From contig PXRE01000001.1 in NCBI GenBank assembly GCA_003021085.1, positions 62,001 through 126,000 on the forward strand: 64,000 nt of DNA, read 5' to 3'. This stretch comes from Halobacteriales archaeon QS_1_68_20. Lineage in GTDB: Archaea > Halobacteriota > Halobacteria > Halobacteriales > PXRE01. Shown in pieces: positions 52,196 to 62,231 of this stretch (position 1 is its first letter; every line of letters starts with the position of its first letter). Below the pieces are notes generated by a model. That model saw nothing but the letters and a program-made list of their open reading frames with translations, had not been told where the DNA came from and ran no database searches. Both the position numbers and the translations under genes were made by a program.

Positions 52196-52636
52196 TCACT
52201 CGCCGTCCGTCTCCTCCATCGTCACCGGGACCGTCACCACCGGCACGCCGGCCGTCCGGACCACCTTCTCGGTCGTACTGCCGACGAGGTAGCGGTCGAG
52301 GCCGGTCCGGCCGTGGGTGCCCATCACGGTCACGTCGCCCGGGTCGGCCGTCTCGACGATGGTCTTCGCGGGCGTGCCCTCCGTGACGGTGGTGGTTACG
52401 TCGACGCCGGCCGCCTCTGCACGCTCGCGGACCGCCTCGACGACGCTCTCGCCGGAGGCCGTCAGCGCGTCCAGGGTCGGCCCGGAGTAGGCGTCGCTGG
52501 CGTGGGCGACGGTCACGTCCACGACGTACAGGACGTGCATCGGGGCGTCGAACCGTCTGGCGAGTTCCAGGGCGTGCCCGGTCGCGGCTTCGGCCCCGTC
52601 GCTGCCGTCGGTCGGGAACAGGACGCGTTCGTACAC
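52196..52636 (-). CDS. Universal stress protein (UspA family, GTG start)
   Basis: VYERVLFPTDGSDGAEAATGHALELARRF; VMGTHGRTGLDRYLVGSTTEKVVRTAGVPVVTV. Confidence 0.92.
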   Translation of the reverse strand: MYERVLFPTDGSDGAEAATGHALELARRFDAPMHVLYVVDVTVAHASDAYSGPTLDALTASGESVVEAVRERAEAAGVDVTTTVTEGTPAKTIVETADPGDVTVMGTHGRTGLDRYLVGSTTEKVVRTAGVPVVTVPVTMEETDGE

Positions 52637-52745
52637 GCCCGGTAGTTGGTCCTCGACGTGGAAAGCGGTGTTCACGACCACGACGCAAGCGATCCGCAGG
52701 TACCCGGTATCTACGTCTGATATGGTTCCAGACCCAAATCTCGAC

Positions 52746-53945
52746 ATGGCCAGTTTCCGCATCGGTTCGCTGTTCGGGATCCCGATCCGACTGGGCGTCT
52801 CGTTCCTGTTGATCCTGCCGCTGTTGGCGTATCTCATCGGGTCGCAGGTCGGCGCGACCGTCGAACTGCTCGACGCCGTGTTCGTGACGGACGTCGCCAC
52901 CGAACCCCTCACCGACGGCGCGGTGCCGTGGCTCCTGGGCGTGGCCGCCGCGCTGGGACTGTTCGTGAGCGTCCTGCTCCACGAACTGGGGCACTCGTTG
53001 GTCGCCCGCCGGTACGGCCTCGAAATCGAGGCCATCACCCTGTGGTTCCTGGGCGGTCTCGCGCAGTTCACGGAACTGCCGGACGACTGGCGCCAGGAGT
53101 TCACTATCGCGGTCGTCGGTCCAATCGTCAGCGTCGCGGTCGGCCTGGCCTGTTACGCCGGGGTCGTCCTCTTGCCGACCGGCCTGCCCGGCGTCAGATT
53201 CGTCCTCGGGTACCTGGCAGTGTTGAACGTCGTCCTGGCGGCGTTCAACATGCTCCCGGGGTTCCCGATGGACGGCGGCCGGGTGCTCCGGGCGGTGCTG
53301 TCTCGCAACCGCTCGCGACTGGCGGCGACCCGCATCGCCGCCGCTGTCGGCAAGGGGTTCGCGCTCCTGCTTGGCATCGCCGGCGTGCTGTTGCTGAACG
53401 TCTTCTGGGTCGTCATCGCCTTCTTCATCTTCATCGCGGCGACCAGCGAGACCAGACAGGTCGTCGTGGAGGCGGCCTTCGAGGGGTTGACCGTCGCGGA
53501 GATCATGACGCCCGCACCGGACCTCCGGACGGTCGACCCGGACACGTCGCTGGACGACCTGCTCGACCGGATGCTCACCGAACGGCACACCGGCTACCCC
53601 GTCGTCGAGGCCGGGGACCTCCTCGGTATCGTCACGCTGGAAGACGTCCAGCGTGGTGCGCCCGACCCCGGAACCAGCGCGACCGTCCGCGACGTGATGT
53701 CGACGGACCTCGTGACGGTCACCCCCGGGACGGAGGCGTCGCGAGCGCTCTCGACGCTCCAGCGGGGGGGCGTCGGCCGCATCCTGGTCACCGAACCCGA
53801 CGGTTCGCTGGCGGGCCTCGTCTCGCGGACGGACCTGATGACCGTCTTCCAGATCGCGCAGGCCGGCCAGTCGACCTCGTTGACCGCCGAACCCGTCGAG
53901 CGACAATCGCCGGGCGGGGGCCAGTCCCCGCCCGGCCGCGGGTGA
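52746..53945 (+). CDS. M50 site-2-protease-type membrane metalloprotease with CBS domains
   Basis: LLHELGHSLVARRYG (HExxH), NMLPGFPMDGGRVLRAVLSR, two CBS repeats. Confidence 0.93.
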   Translation: MASFRIGSLFGIPIRLGVSFLLILPLLAYLIGSQVGATVELLDAVFVTDVATEPLTDGAVPWLLGVAAALGLFVSVLLHELGHSLVARRYGLEIEAITLWFLGGLAQFTELPDDWRQEFTIAVVGPIVSVAVGLACYAGVVLLPTGLPGVRFVLGYLAVLNVVLAAFNMLPGFPMDGGRVLRAVLSRNRSRLAATRIAAAVGKGFALLLGIAGVLLLNVFWVVIAFFIFIAATSETRQVVVEAAFEGLTVAEIMTPAPDLRTVDPDTSLDDLLDRMLTERHTGYPVVEAGDLLGIVTLEDVQRGAPDPGTSATVRDVMSTDLVTVTPGTEASRALSTLQRGGVGRILVTEPDGSLAGLVSRTDLMTVFQIAQAGQSTSLTAEPVERQSPGGGQSPPGRG

Positions 53946-53964
53946 TGTCGGTGCGGCCGTCGCC

Positions 53965-55107
53965 TCAGGCCAGTTCCGCCAGGCGGTCCAGCGCGGACTG
54001 CCTGGCCTCGTCGTCCTCGACCGACCGGAGGTGCTGGCGCATGAACTCGATGGATCGGTCGTATCGCTCGCGGTCGACCGGTTGCGGCGTGCCGTCCTTG
54101 CCGCCGTGGGCGTAGGCGTGCTTGGCGGGGTCCGCGCGGGCACTCTCGGCGTCGTGGACGAGTTCAGCGATCAGCGCCAGCGCCCGCAGGGACTTCGGGC
54201 CGATGCCGTCCAGGGCGACCAGTTCCTCGAAGTCCTCTGGCTGGTACTCGTACGCTCGCTGTAACTGCTCGAGTGCGCGCTCGGAGAGGTCGGCGTCCCG
54301 GAGGACGTGCTGGTCGGGCATCCGCAGGTCCGGGACACTCCCGGCACTCGACGCGTCGCCCGCAGTACCGGTCATCCCCGACTCGCCACCGGCGAAGTCC
54401 GCGAGCGTCCGCTGGTTCGAGGGCTGGAGGTACCGCTTGAGGTGCGCGGGGTCGTCCTGCACGAGGTCGACCGATACCTCGCGTGCCTCCGCGGACGCGC
54501 CGGCCGTCAAGTCCAGCACGTCGTCGCGCCGCATCTGGGCGCAGATGGCCGACTGTGGCTCCTCCACGAAACTGTCTACCTCGTCGTCCAGCCAGTGGTA
54601 GCGCCGGGCCGTCTCCTCGCCCATCCCCTGCTGGACGACGCACCACGACCCCGAGTCTGTGACGACCATCGCGTGGTGGTACAGCGTGTAGCCGTCCTGC
54701 ACGCAGGCGTTGTCGACCTTCGCGCTGAGTCGACTCCGGCGGGCCAGCGACGACCCGCTGGCCCGCCGGAAGTTGTCGGCCCCCTCGGCCAGTTCGTCGG
54801 GCGTCTTCCGCGAGGTGGAACCCTTCCCGCCGGCGACGAACACGCCGTGTTCTTCCGGGTCCAGCGCCTCCTTGAGCGCGCCCATCGTCGTCGTGGTCAC
54901 GCCGGAGGAGTGCCAGTCGAACCCGAGGACACAACCCAGTGCCTGGAACCAGTAGGGGTCGGCCAGACGGCGGAGGAGTTCCTCCTGGCCGTACTCCTCG
55001 ACGACGGCCGCCGCGATGGCACCTCCGAGGTCGACCATCCGGTCGAACAGCCACCGCGGTGCCGAACCGCCGTGCAGGGGTAGCGTCGCCGTCCCGCGCC
55101 TGGTCAT
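53965..55107 (-). CDS. DUF763 domain protein
   Basis: TATLPLHGGSAPRWLFDRMVDLGGAI; helix-hairpin-helix-like LVALDGIGPKSLRALALIAEL. Confidence 0.88.
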   Translation of the reverse strand: MTRRGTATLPLHGGSAPRWLFDRMVDLGGAIAAAVVEEYGQEELLRRLADPYWFQALGCVLGFDWHSSGVTTTTMGALKEALDPEEHGVFVAGGKGSTSRKTPDELAEGADNFRRASGSSLARRSRLSAKVDNACVQDGYTLYHHAMVVTDSGSWCVVQQGMGEETARRYHWLDDEVDSFVEEPQSAICAQMRRDDVLDLTAGASAEAREVSVDLVQDDPAHLKRYLQPSNQRTLADFAGGESGMTGTAGDASSAGSVPDLRMPDQHVLRDADLSERALEQLQRAYEYQPEDFEELVALDGIGPKSLRALALIAELVHDAESARADPAKHAYAHGGKDGTPQPVDRERYDRSIEFMRQHLRSVEDDEARQSALDRLAELA

Positions 55108-55169
55108 GCGAGGCCGTACCCGCTACGCGGACAAGTGGTGTCGCCGTGGAGTGAAAGTGAAGCGGACAG

Positions 55170-55751
55170 TCAGGCGGCGGTTCCGCAGTCCAGCGCGTGC
55201 CGCAGCCGGCGGGTGAGCCCGGCGAGACCTGCGGTGACGGCGTACAGCCACAGCACCTGGGGGAGCAAACTGATCAACAGGATGACGAGCCCGAGCGACC
55301 AGCCACCCAGTCCGGCGACGCCGACCATCCCCCGGGTGAGCGCGACGACGAAGTTGCCGCCGAACAGCAACCCGACGGAAGGGAAGGACAGCACCCACCC
55401 AGCGAACAGCTGGACCGTGCGGGTGAGGCTGGTCGCCTCCGTCGCGTAGTACACCGAGAGCCGCGGGTCCGAGAGCGCCAGTAGCACCATCCCGGCCAGC
55501 AGCGCGCCGACCACTGCGATGGTCGCGGTCGACGGGGCGGTGAGCCGTATCTGCTGTTCACCAACACCCCGGCGCACGTACCACTGCGATGGTCGCCGTC
55601 GACGGGGCGGTGGGCCAGGGTCGTGCAGACCCATGCCGGACTGGTCACACGACCCGACCAGCATCGACCGCTGGATGGACAACAGCGGCAACGCGGCGAA
55701 CAGGACCGCTGGAAGCGTCCGGCCGACTCGCGTGGTGACGCTGGAACTCAC
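55170..55751 (-). CDS. Hypothetical multi-TM protein containing a duplicated 37-nt segment
   Basis: TMs at LPAVLFAALPLLSI, IAVVGALLAGMVLLAL, LSFPSVGLLFGGNFVVAL, LGLVILLISLLPQVLWLYAV. Confidence 0.6.
   Translation of the reverse strand: MSSSVTTRVGRTLPAVLFAALPLLSIQRSMLVGSCDQSGMGLHDPGPPPRRRRPSQWYVRRGVGEQQIRLTAPSTATIAVVGALLAGMVLLALSDPRLSVYYATEATSLTRTVQLFAGWVLSFPSVGLLFGGNFVVALTRGMVGVAGLGGWSLGLVILLISLLPQVLWLYAVTAGLAGLTRRLRHALDCGTAA
55510..55616. repeat. 37-nt direct repeat (55510-55546 and 55580-55616, two mismatches, 70-nt period)
   Basis: accactgcgatggtcgcSgtcgacggggcggtgRgcc twice. Confidence 0.9.
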
Positions 55752-55812
55752 GCGTGGCTGGTCGGTTCAGCGCCACGGCTAAAATTCCGTTCGGTTCGCC
55801 CGGCGAGCGGGG

Positions 55813-56277
55813 TTACTCGTACAGCCAGGTCTCGTCCTCGCGTTCCCAGTCGACGAGTTCGTCGTCGTCGAAGAACAGCGAGATCTCCCGCTCGTTGGCG
55901 CCGGGGTCCTCGTGGTCCGAGCCGTGGATGACGTTGCGACCCAGGTCGAGACCGTAGTCGCCGCGGATGGTCCCGGGCGCGGACTCGGCAGGGTCGGTCT
56001 CGCCCATCATCTTGCGGACCTGCCGGGTGGCGTCCTGGCCCTCCCAGACCATCGCCACCACGGGGTCGGAGGTGATGAAGTCCACGAGGCCCTCGAAGAA
56101 GGGCTTGCCCTCGTGTTCGCCGTAGTGCTCGTGAGCCAGGTCCTCGTCGATCTGCATGAACTTCGCACCGACGAGCTTCAGGCCGCGGTCCTCAAGTCGG
56201 GAGATGACCTCGCCGACCAGTCCCCGGTTGACGCCGTCGGGCTTGACCATCACGAAGGTGCGCTCGCGCTCGCTCAT
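55813..56277 (-). CDS. ndk: Nucleoside diphosphate kinase
   Basis: [53 protein letters not shown]. Confidence 0.97.
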   Translation of the reverse strand: MSERERTFVMVKPDGVNRGLVGEVISRLEDRGLKLVGAKFMQIDEDLAHEHYGEHEGKPFFEGLVDFITSDPVVAMVWEGQDATRQVRKMMGETDPAESAPGTIRGDYGLDLGRNVIHGSDHEDPGANEREISLFFDDDELVDWEREDETWLYE

Positions 56278-56630
56278 GCCTCGTCCTCCTCGACCATCTC
56301 CTCGGCGGCTTCCTCGGCTTCGGCGGCGTCTTCAGCGGCCTCCTCGACCGCGTCGGACTCCTCGGCTTCGGCCTCCTCGGCCTCCGCCGTCTCTGATTCC
56401 TCGTCTTCGGCCTCGGCTTCGTCGGCGGCCTCCTCGCGGGCGCGGTCGGCTTCGCCGCCACCGCCTTCCTCGGTCCACTCGACGTCGCGGGGTTCGCGGC
56501 CGAGGTCGTCGTTGGCCTCGCACTTGCTGGAGCAGTAGTGGATGGTCGTGCCGTCGGTCCGGACGAACATCACGCCCGTTCCCGGCTCGATGTCGCTGCC
56601 GCAGTAGTCGCACTCGCGGGTCTGGGGCAT
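56274..56630 (-). CDS. rpl24e: 50S ribosomal protein L24e with long acidic C-terminal extension
   Basis: [37 protein letters not shown]; ~60-aa E/A-rich tail. Confidence 0.95.
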   Translation of the reverse strand: MPQTRECDYCGSDIEPGTGVMFVRTDGTTIHYCSSKCEANDDLGREPRDVEWTEEGGGGEADRAREEAADEAEAEDEESETAEAEEAEAEESDAVEEAAEDAAEAEEAAEEMVEEDEA

Positions 56631-56855
56631 CTATTGACCTCCGATGGAGTCGGCTTCGCGGGCCGTCTCGCGCAACTGGAGCACGTCGCCCTCGCGGACC
56701 GGCCCCAGGACGTTGCGCGTGATGATCCGGCCCTTGTTCTCGCCCTCGCGGATGCGGCACTTCACCTGCATCGCCTCGCCGTGCATGCCGGTCTTGCCGA
56801 CGATCTCGATCACTTCGGCGGGCGTCGATCCGCCCTCGGATTCCTCTGCGCTCAT
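56631..56855 (-). CDS. rps28e: 30S ribosomal protein S28e
   Basis: [51 protein letters not shown]. Confidence 0.97.
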   Translation of the reverse strand: MSAEESEGGSTPAEVIEIVGKTGMHGEAMQVKCRIREGENKGRIITRNVLGPVREGDVLQLRETAREADSIGGQ

Positions 56856-56859
56856 GGAC

Positions 56860-57222
56860 TTACCGGAGTTCCTCGACCTTGTCGGCGACGTCCTCGACGT
56901 CGCCTTCGGCCTCGCCGGCGTCGACGATCGCGGCCGCGGCGCTGCCCACTTCGAGGCCGGCGGCGTGGCCGACCTCGTCCTGGGACTCGACGAAGATGTA
57001 GGGAATGCCCTTCTCGTCGGCGATCTCGGGGAGGTGCATCACGATCTCCTCCGGCTGGACGTCCTCGGCGACGAAGATCAGGTCCGCGTTGCCGCGCTCG
57101 ACGGCTTTGGTCGTCTCGTTCGTTCCTTTCTTGACCGTTCCCGTGTCCCGGGCTACTTCGAGCGCCTCGAGGGCTCGCTCCTCGAGGTCGGCCGGGACGT
57201 CGAAGTCTACGTACACTGGCAT
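56860..57222 (-). CDS. rpl7ae: 50S ribosomal protein L7Ae
   Basis: [51 protein letters not shown]. Confidence 0.97.
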   Translation of the reverse strand: MPVYVDFDVPADLEERALEALEVARDTGTVKKGTNETTKAVERGNADLIFVAEDVQPEEIVMHLPEIADEKGIPYIFVESQDEVGHAAGLEVGSAAAAIVDAGEAEGDVEDVADKVEELR

Positions 57223-57414
57223 GGTTTGTTTCTCCTCCCGTGCGCGGGCTCGCGCTCCCCCGCCGTCGCGAGGTGTCACCCTCACTGGCCGGCTCACACC
57301 GGCCCGCCCGGATTGACCGGGGCCGCCACGTGGCGGCAGGAGATCCTGTGTGGCTAGGAGCCTCATCAACCCCGCACGGGTTGTACTCGTCTGTAGCGCA
57401 CCACCCATTAAAAG
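57223..57414 (-). promoter_or_regulatory. Promoter and long structured 5' leader of the L7Ae-S28e-L24e-Ndk operon
   Basis: cttttaat TATA-like element at ~57407-57414 (minus strand), then ~165 nt before the ATG with perfect hairpins at 57367-57383 and 57322-57337. Confidence 0.5.
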
Positions 57415-57555
57415 CGCTTTCAATGCGTCGGGGCCGTGTCAATGGAAATCAGGGGGCGACCCCCCTCACTCCGTCCGGCGACCGACGACAGAATCCACCC
57501 GTCCGCCGGAAGCCAAACCGCAACGCCGATAACGGCCGGCGTCGGACGCCGGTTC

Positions 57556-57903
57556 ATGACGGAAGACCGACATCCGGCGGCCGTCGTCGAACGCCAGGTA
57601 GACGCGTACAACGACGGTGACACCGGGGCGTTCGCGGACTGTTACGGTGAAGACGCCGTCGTCGCCAGCCTGGACGACGGCGAGCGACTGGCGGTCGGAC
57701 GCGAACAGATAGAACAGCGGTGGGGGGAGCTGTTCGACGCCCACGCCGACCTGCACTGCGAGGTGACAGACGAGATCGCCCTGGGGGAGTTCGTCGCCCA
57801 CCGCGAGCGGGTCACCGGCATGGGCGAACCTGCGGAGGCGCTGGCGGTCTATCGCGTCTCCGACGGCGCCATCCGGCAGGTCTGGCTCGGATACGACGAG
57901 TGA
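57556..57903 (+). CDS. SnoaL/NTF2-like protein
   Basis: VVERQVDAYNDGDTGAFADCYGEDAVV; GMGEPAEALAVYRVSDGAIRQVWLGYDE. Confidence 0.85.
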   Translation: MTEDRHPAAVVERQVDAYNDGDTGAFADCYGEDAVVASLDDGERLAVGREQIEQRWGELFDAHADLHCEVTDEIALGEFVAHRERVTGMGEPAEALAVYRVSDGAIRQVWLGYDE

Positions 57904-57946
57904 CCGAGAGGGAAACGCCGATTGTGGCCCGCCGACAACGGCCTCC

Positions 57947-60217
57947 ATGAACGTCCTCGCGCTCGGGCGCGACCTGCTGACGGAGGCCCGGCGGGCCGAC
58001 GGACGCCGGTTGCTCGTCCTCGCGGGTGAGCGGACCGCGGGCTACGATGCCCTCGCCGACCTGCTGGCGACCCTCGACGTTCCCTGCGAGGGGACGACGC
58101 TGGTCGAGCCACCGGACTCCGACGGGGTCCCGGTTGACCTCCCGTGCGAGCGCCTCACTCAGCACCACGCCGGGGAGTTGCTCGGCGCCACCCGGGACGC
58201 CGTCGTCGTCGACGTCCACGGCGGCCTCCGGCCGAACGCCCTCGGGCGGGTCGTCGGCGCCGTCGACGGCGGGGGCCTGCTGATCCTGTTGACGCCGACG
58301 CTGGACGAGTGGCCGGACCGCGACGGCGAGTTCGACCGGACCCTCGCGGTCCCGCCGTTCGAACTCGGGGACGTGACGAGTCACTTCCGGAGGCGCCTGG
58401 TCGAGACGCTACTGGCGCATCCGGGTATCGCGGTCGTCGACGTGGCCGCTGGGACCGTCGAACACGACGGCCTCACCAACCCGCCGCCGCGGGTGCGCGA
58501 GGCGCCGGCGGGACCACCGGACGGCCACGCCTTCCCCCTGGCGGCCTACGAGGCCTGTCTCACCGACGACCAGGTCGACGCGGTCCACGCGCTGGAGGCA
58601 CTCCGCGAGCGGGGCAACGCGGTCGTCGTGGAGGCCGACCGTGGCCGCGGGAAGTCCGCCGCCGCGGGCCTGGCCGCCGCCTCACTCGCCGCGGAGGGCC
58701 GGGACGTCCTCGTGACCGCGCCCGAGTTCCGTGGTGCCGCCGAGGTGTTCGTCCGCGCGGAGGCGTTGCTCGGGACCCGAGGCGCCCTGGCGGGCGGAGA
58801 TAGCCAGGGAGAGTCCGATCCACCGAAACGGATCAAAACCCGGGATGGCGGCCGGATCCGCTTCGAGCAGCCGGTCGACGCCCGCGAGTTGCCCGGCGAC
58901 CCGAACGTCGTCCTCGTCGACGAGGCGGCGGCCCTGCCCGTGCGGGTCCTGTCGTCGTTCCTCTCGGCACCCAGCGTCGCGTTCACGACGACCGTGCACG
59001 GCTACGAGGGCGCGGGTCGAGGCTTCTCCGTCCGCTTCCGGGACCGCCTGGCGAACCCGGACCTCGAACTGACGGAGGTCGGCATGGCCGAACCCATCCG
59101 GTACGCCGCAGGCGACCCCGTGGAGGTGTGGGCGTTCCGGGCGCTCTTGCTCGACGCTTCGCCCCCGGCCGATCAACTGGTCGTCGACGCCCGGCCGGAC
59201 GGAGTGGAGTACCGCGCGCTGGATCCGGAGGACCTGCTGGCCGACGAGCACCTGCTCCGGGAGGCGTTCGGCCTGCTGGTGCTGGCGCACTACCGGACGG
59301 AGCCGAACGACCTCGCGCGGTTGCTGGACGCGCCGAACCTCTCCGCGCGGGCCCTGCTGTACGAGGGTCACGTCGTCTCGGTCGCGTTGCTCGCCCGGGA
59401 GGGAGACCTTCCCCCGAACCTCCGAGCCGAGATGTACGACGGCGCGCGCGTCCCCGGGAACATGATTCCGGACGTGCTGACCAGCCAGTTGCGCGACGAG
59501 GCGGCGGGTGAACCCGCCGGACTGCGGGTCATGCGGATCGCGACCCACCCCGCCGTCCGCTCGCGCGGCATGGGGTCGCGGTTGCTGTCGGCCGTCCGCC
59601 GGGAGTTCGAGGACCTCGACTGGGTGGGGACCGGGTTCGGCGCGACGCCCGGCCTGGTCCGGTTCTGGGAGAACAACGGCTACGCGACGGTGCACCTGGC
59701 GACGACCCGCAACGAGGCCAGCGGCGAGTACTCCATCCTGATGCTGGACCCGCTGAGCGACGAGGGGACGGACCTCCACGACCGTCACGCGGCGTGGTTC
59801 CTCGACCGGGCGCGAGACGTGCTCTCGGATCCGCTCTCGGACGCCGATCCGGACGTGGTGCGTGCGGCACTGCGGGCGACCGACTGGCCCGTCGATCCGG
59901 ACCTCTCGCCGCGGGACTGGACTGTCGTCGCGGACACGGCCTACGGTCCGGGGCTGTACACGAGTGCCGTCGGCGCGTTCAGGCGTCTCGCGGTCGCGTA
60001 CCTCGCGGACTCGTCACACCGCGACCTGCTGGACGAGCGCCTGGAGCGGTTGCTCGTGCTGAAGGTGCTCCAGGGCCGCCCGTGGAGCGCGGTGGTCGAC
60101 GAACTGGGCTTTCACTCCTACGGGGAAGCGATGCGCGCGCTCGGGCGGGGGTACCAACCGCTCGTCGACGCCTACGGCGACGAAGCGGCCCGGCGCCAGC
60201 GCGAGCGATACGAGTAA
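57947..60217 (+). CDS. tmcA: tRNA(Met) cytidine acetyltransferase TmcA-type
   Basis: EADRGRGKSAAAGLAAASLA P-loop, VLVDEAAALPVRVL, GNAT part MRIATHPAVRSRGMGSRLLSAV. Confidence 0.95.
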   Translation: MNVLALGRDLLTEARRADGRRLLVLAGERTAGYDALADLLATLDVPCEGTTLVEPPDSDGVPVDLPCERLTQHHAGELLGATRDAVVVDVHGGLRPNALGRVVGAVDGGGLLILLTPTLDEWPDRDGEFDRTLAVPPFELGDVTSHFRRRLVETLLAHPGIAVVDVAAGTVEHDGLTNPPPRVREAPAGPPDGHAFPLAAYEACLTDDQVDAVHALEALRERGNAVVVEADRGRGKSAAAGLAAASLAAEGRDVLVTAPEFRGAAEVFVRAEALLGTRGALAGGDSQGESDPPKRIKTRDGGRIRFEQPVDARELPGDPNVVLVDEAAALPVRVLSSFLSAPSVAFTTTVHGYEGAGRGFSVRFRDRLANPDLELTEVGMAEPIRYAAGDPVEVWAFRALLLDASPPADQLVVDARPDGVEYRALDPEDLLADEHLLREAFGLLVLAHYRTEPNDLARLLDAPNLSARALLYEGHVVSVALLAREGDLPPNLRAEMYDGARVPGNMIPDVLTSQLRDEAAGEPAGLRVMRIATHPAVRSRGMGSRLLSAVRREFEDLDWVGTGFGATPGLVRFWENNGYATVHLATTRNEASGEYSILMLDPLSDEGTDLHDRHAAWFLDRARDVLSDPLSDADPDVVRAALRATDWPVDPDLSPRDWTVVADTAYGPGLYTSAVGAFRRLAVAYLADSSHRDLLDERLERLLVLKVLQGRPWSAVVDELGFHSYGEAMRALGRGYQPLVDAYGDEAARRQRERYE

Positions 60218-60365
60218 CCTGCCAGACGCCAGCCGTGATGGACAGTTCGACCTTGTATACTCGTGAGTCTACTTGAGGGAGCGCGCCTGGACCCGACGCC
60301 GGAATACCGGCAATCGTCCCCTCGGCCACGAACCGTTTACACGGGCGACACCTATTTGCGAGCAC

Positions 60366-61463
60366 GTGACCCTGGAACTGTTCACCGAACTCGAACTGCG
60401 AGAAACGTCGGTCCCGAACCGCGTGATGGTCTCGCCGATGTGCCAGTACTCCTGTGAGGACCGGGACGGCCTGGCGACCGACTGGCACCTCGTCCACCTG
60501 GGGAGCCGTGCGGTCGGCGGCGCCGGCATCGTGATGACGGAGGCGACGGCGGTCGAACCCCGCGGCCGCATCGCCCCGGAGGACCTGGGCATCTGGAGCG
60601 ACGAGCACGCCGAGGCGCTGGCCCCGGTCGCGGAGTTCGTTCGCGGCCAGGGTTCGGTTCCCGCCATCCAACTGGCCCACGCCGGCCGGAAGGGATCAAA
60701 GACCCGACCATGGGATGGGAGCCGCCCGCTCCAGCCGGACGAGGGCGGCTGGGAGACGGTCGCGCCGACCGACGAGCCGTACCCCTACGACGGGATGGCG
60801 CCCGACCAGCGCCGGATGGACCAGGACGACGTAGAGGACGTCATCGACTCGTTCGCCGCCGCGGCCGAGCGCGCACTCGCGGCGGGGTTCGAGGTTGCCG
60901 AGGTCCACGCCGCCCACGGCTACCTCCTGCACGAGTTCCTCTCGCCGGTCACCAACGACCGCGAGGACGACTACGGCGGGAGCTTCGAGAACCGGACTCG
61001 CATCGTCCGGGAAGTGACCCGCGCTGTCAGGGAGGTCTGGCCGGACGACGAGCCGGTGTTCGTCCGCATCTCCGCGACCGACTGGCTACCGGACCGGGAC
61101 TCCTGGACGGTCGAGCAGTCGATCAGGCTGGCGGACCTGCTGGCCGAAAACGGCGCGGACCTGATCGACGTCAGCGCGGGTGGCATCCATCCAGACCAGC
61201 AACTCCCGCGGACGGGGCCGAACTACCAGGTCCGGTACGCCGAGCACATCCGCGAGGAGACCGAGTCGGGCGTGGCCGTCGGCGCCGTCGGCGGCATTAC
61301 CACGCCGGAGCAGGCCGCGGCCGTCGTCGGCAACGGCCGCGCCGACCTGGCCATCGTCGGCCGCCAGCACCTCCGGGACCCCTACTTCGCGCTCCACGCC
61401 GCCGACGAACTGGACGAGGAGGAGGCCGCGAAGCCGCCGATCCAGTATCGGCGGGCGTTCTGA
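60366..61463 (+). CDS. NADH:flavin oxidoreductase (Old Yellow Enzyme / YqjM-like; GTG start)
   Basis: NRVMVSPMCQYSCEDG-type N terminus, AHAGRKGS, HAAHGYLLHEFLSPVTNDREDDYGGSFENRTR. Confidence 0.95.
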   Translation: MTLELFTELELRETSVPNRVMVSPMCQYSCEDRDGLATDWHLVHLGSRAVGGAGIVMTEATAVEPRGRIAPEDLGIWSDEHAEALAPVAEFVRGQGSVPAIQLAHAGRKGSKTRPWDGSRPLQPDEGGWETVAPTDEPYPYDGMAPDQRRMDQDDVEDVIDSFAAAAERALAAGFEVAEVHAAHGYLLHEFLSPVTNDREDDYGGSFENRTRIVREVTRAVREVWPDDEPVFVRISATDWLPDRDSWTVEQSIRLADLLAENGADLIDVSAGGIHPDQQLPRTGPNYQVRYAEHIREETESGVAVGAVGGITTPEQAAAVVGNGRADLAIVGRQHLRDPYFALHAADELDEEEAAKPPIQYRRAF

Positions 61464-61515
61464 CCGGGATCGGTTCGCAGAAAGTATTTGCCGGATGCCG
61501 GGGTACCGGGTGACG

Positions 61516-62058
61516 ATGCCGCCAGCCCTCCATCGCCGCGCACTGCTGGTCGCTGCCGCAGCTAGCGCCACGACGGCCGGGTGCCTGTCCGACTTCGGCC
61601 TGTCGGGGGACCCTGCCCACTGTGACGCAGTACACGTCGGGGACCCGAGCGTTAGCCCACGGCCGGTCGAGGAGGGCGACGTCACCCTGTACGAGGACTA
61701 CGTGACCGTGACCGTTACCGTCGAGACGGATGACCCGCCGACGTTGCACGGTCGGATCGAGGGCTGTGGCCGTACCGAGTCGGTCAGCAGGGAACTGTCG
61801 CCAGGTACCCAGACGCTGGAGTTCGGCCCGTACGGCCACCTCTGCGTCGGTGAACAGGAGTTCTGGGCCGAAGGCTGTCGCCGAATCGGTCCGGGTCAGG
61901 ACGATTCCTCGGGCAAGTACTCCGCCAGGGCCCGCCTGACCGCAGACGGGTTCTCGATCTCCTCGCGGTCGAACTTCAGCGGCCAGCGCCACCCCGGCCG
62001 CGCGAGCACAAGCGCCTCGTCTGTGAGGGCGAACGACCCGAGGTCCTCCCCGTCGTAG
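61516..62058 (+). CDS. Hypothetical lipoprotein (3' end overlaps the convergent gene; C terminus uncertain)
   Basis: MPPALHRRALLVAAAASATTAGCLSDFG lipobox. Confidence 0.6.
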   Translation: MPPALHRRALLVAAAASATTAGCLSDFGLSGDPAHCDAVHVGDPSVSPRPVEEGDVTLYEDYVTVTVTVETDDPPTLHGRIEGCGRTESVSRELSPGTQTLEFGPYGHLCVGEQEFWAEGCRRIGPGQDDSSGKYSARARLTADGFSISSRSNFSGQRHPGRASTSASSVRANDPRSSPS

Positions 62059-62231
62059 GTCGTCCCCGCGATCTTGACGCCGTGGTCGGTGACCGTCACC
62101 TCGCGCTCGGCAGAGCACGCGGCGGCGCCACCGGCGACCCTGCCGATCATCGGGAGGAAGTCGGCCACCGCGTCCGCGCCGCCGCCGGTCAGCAGGGCGA
62201 CGACTCCGGCGACAGCGAGCGCGCCGCTCAC
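61896..62231 (-). CDS. Hypothetical protein with N-terminal TM (GTG start)
   Basis: SGALAVAGVVALLTGGGADAVADFLPMIGRVAGG; GTGA overlap with the upstream membrane gene. Confidence 0.6.
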   Translation of the reverse strand: MSGALAVAGVVALLTGGGADAVADFLPMIGRVAGGAAACSAEREVTVTDHGVKIAGTTYDGEDLGSFALTDEALVLARPGWRWPLKFDREEIENPSAVRRALAEYLPEESS

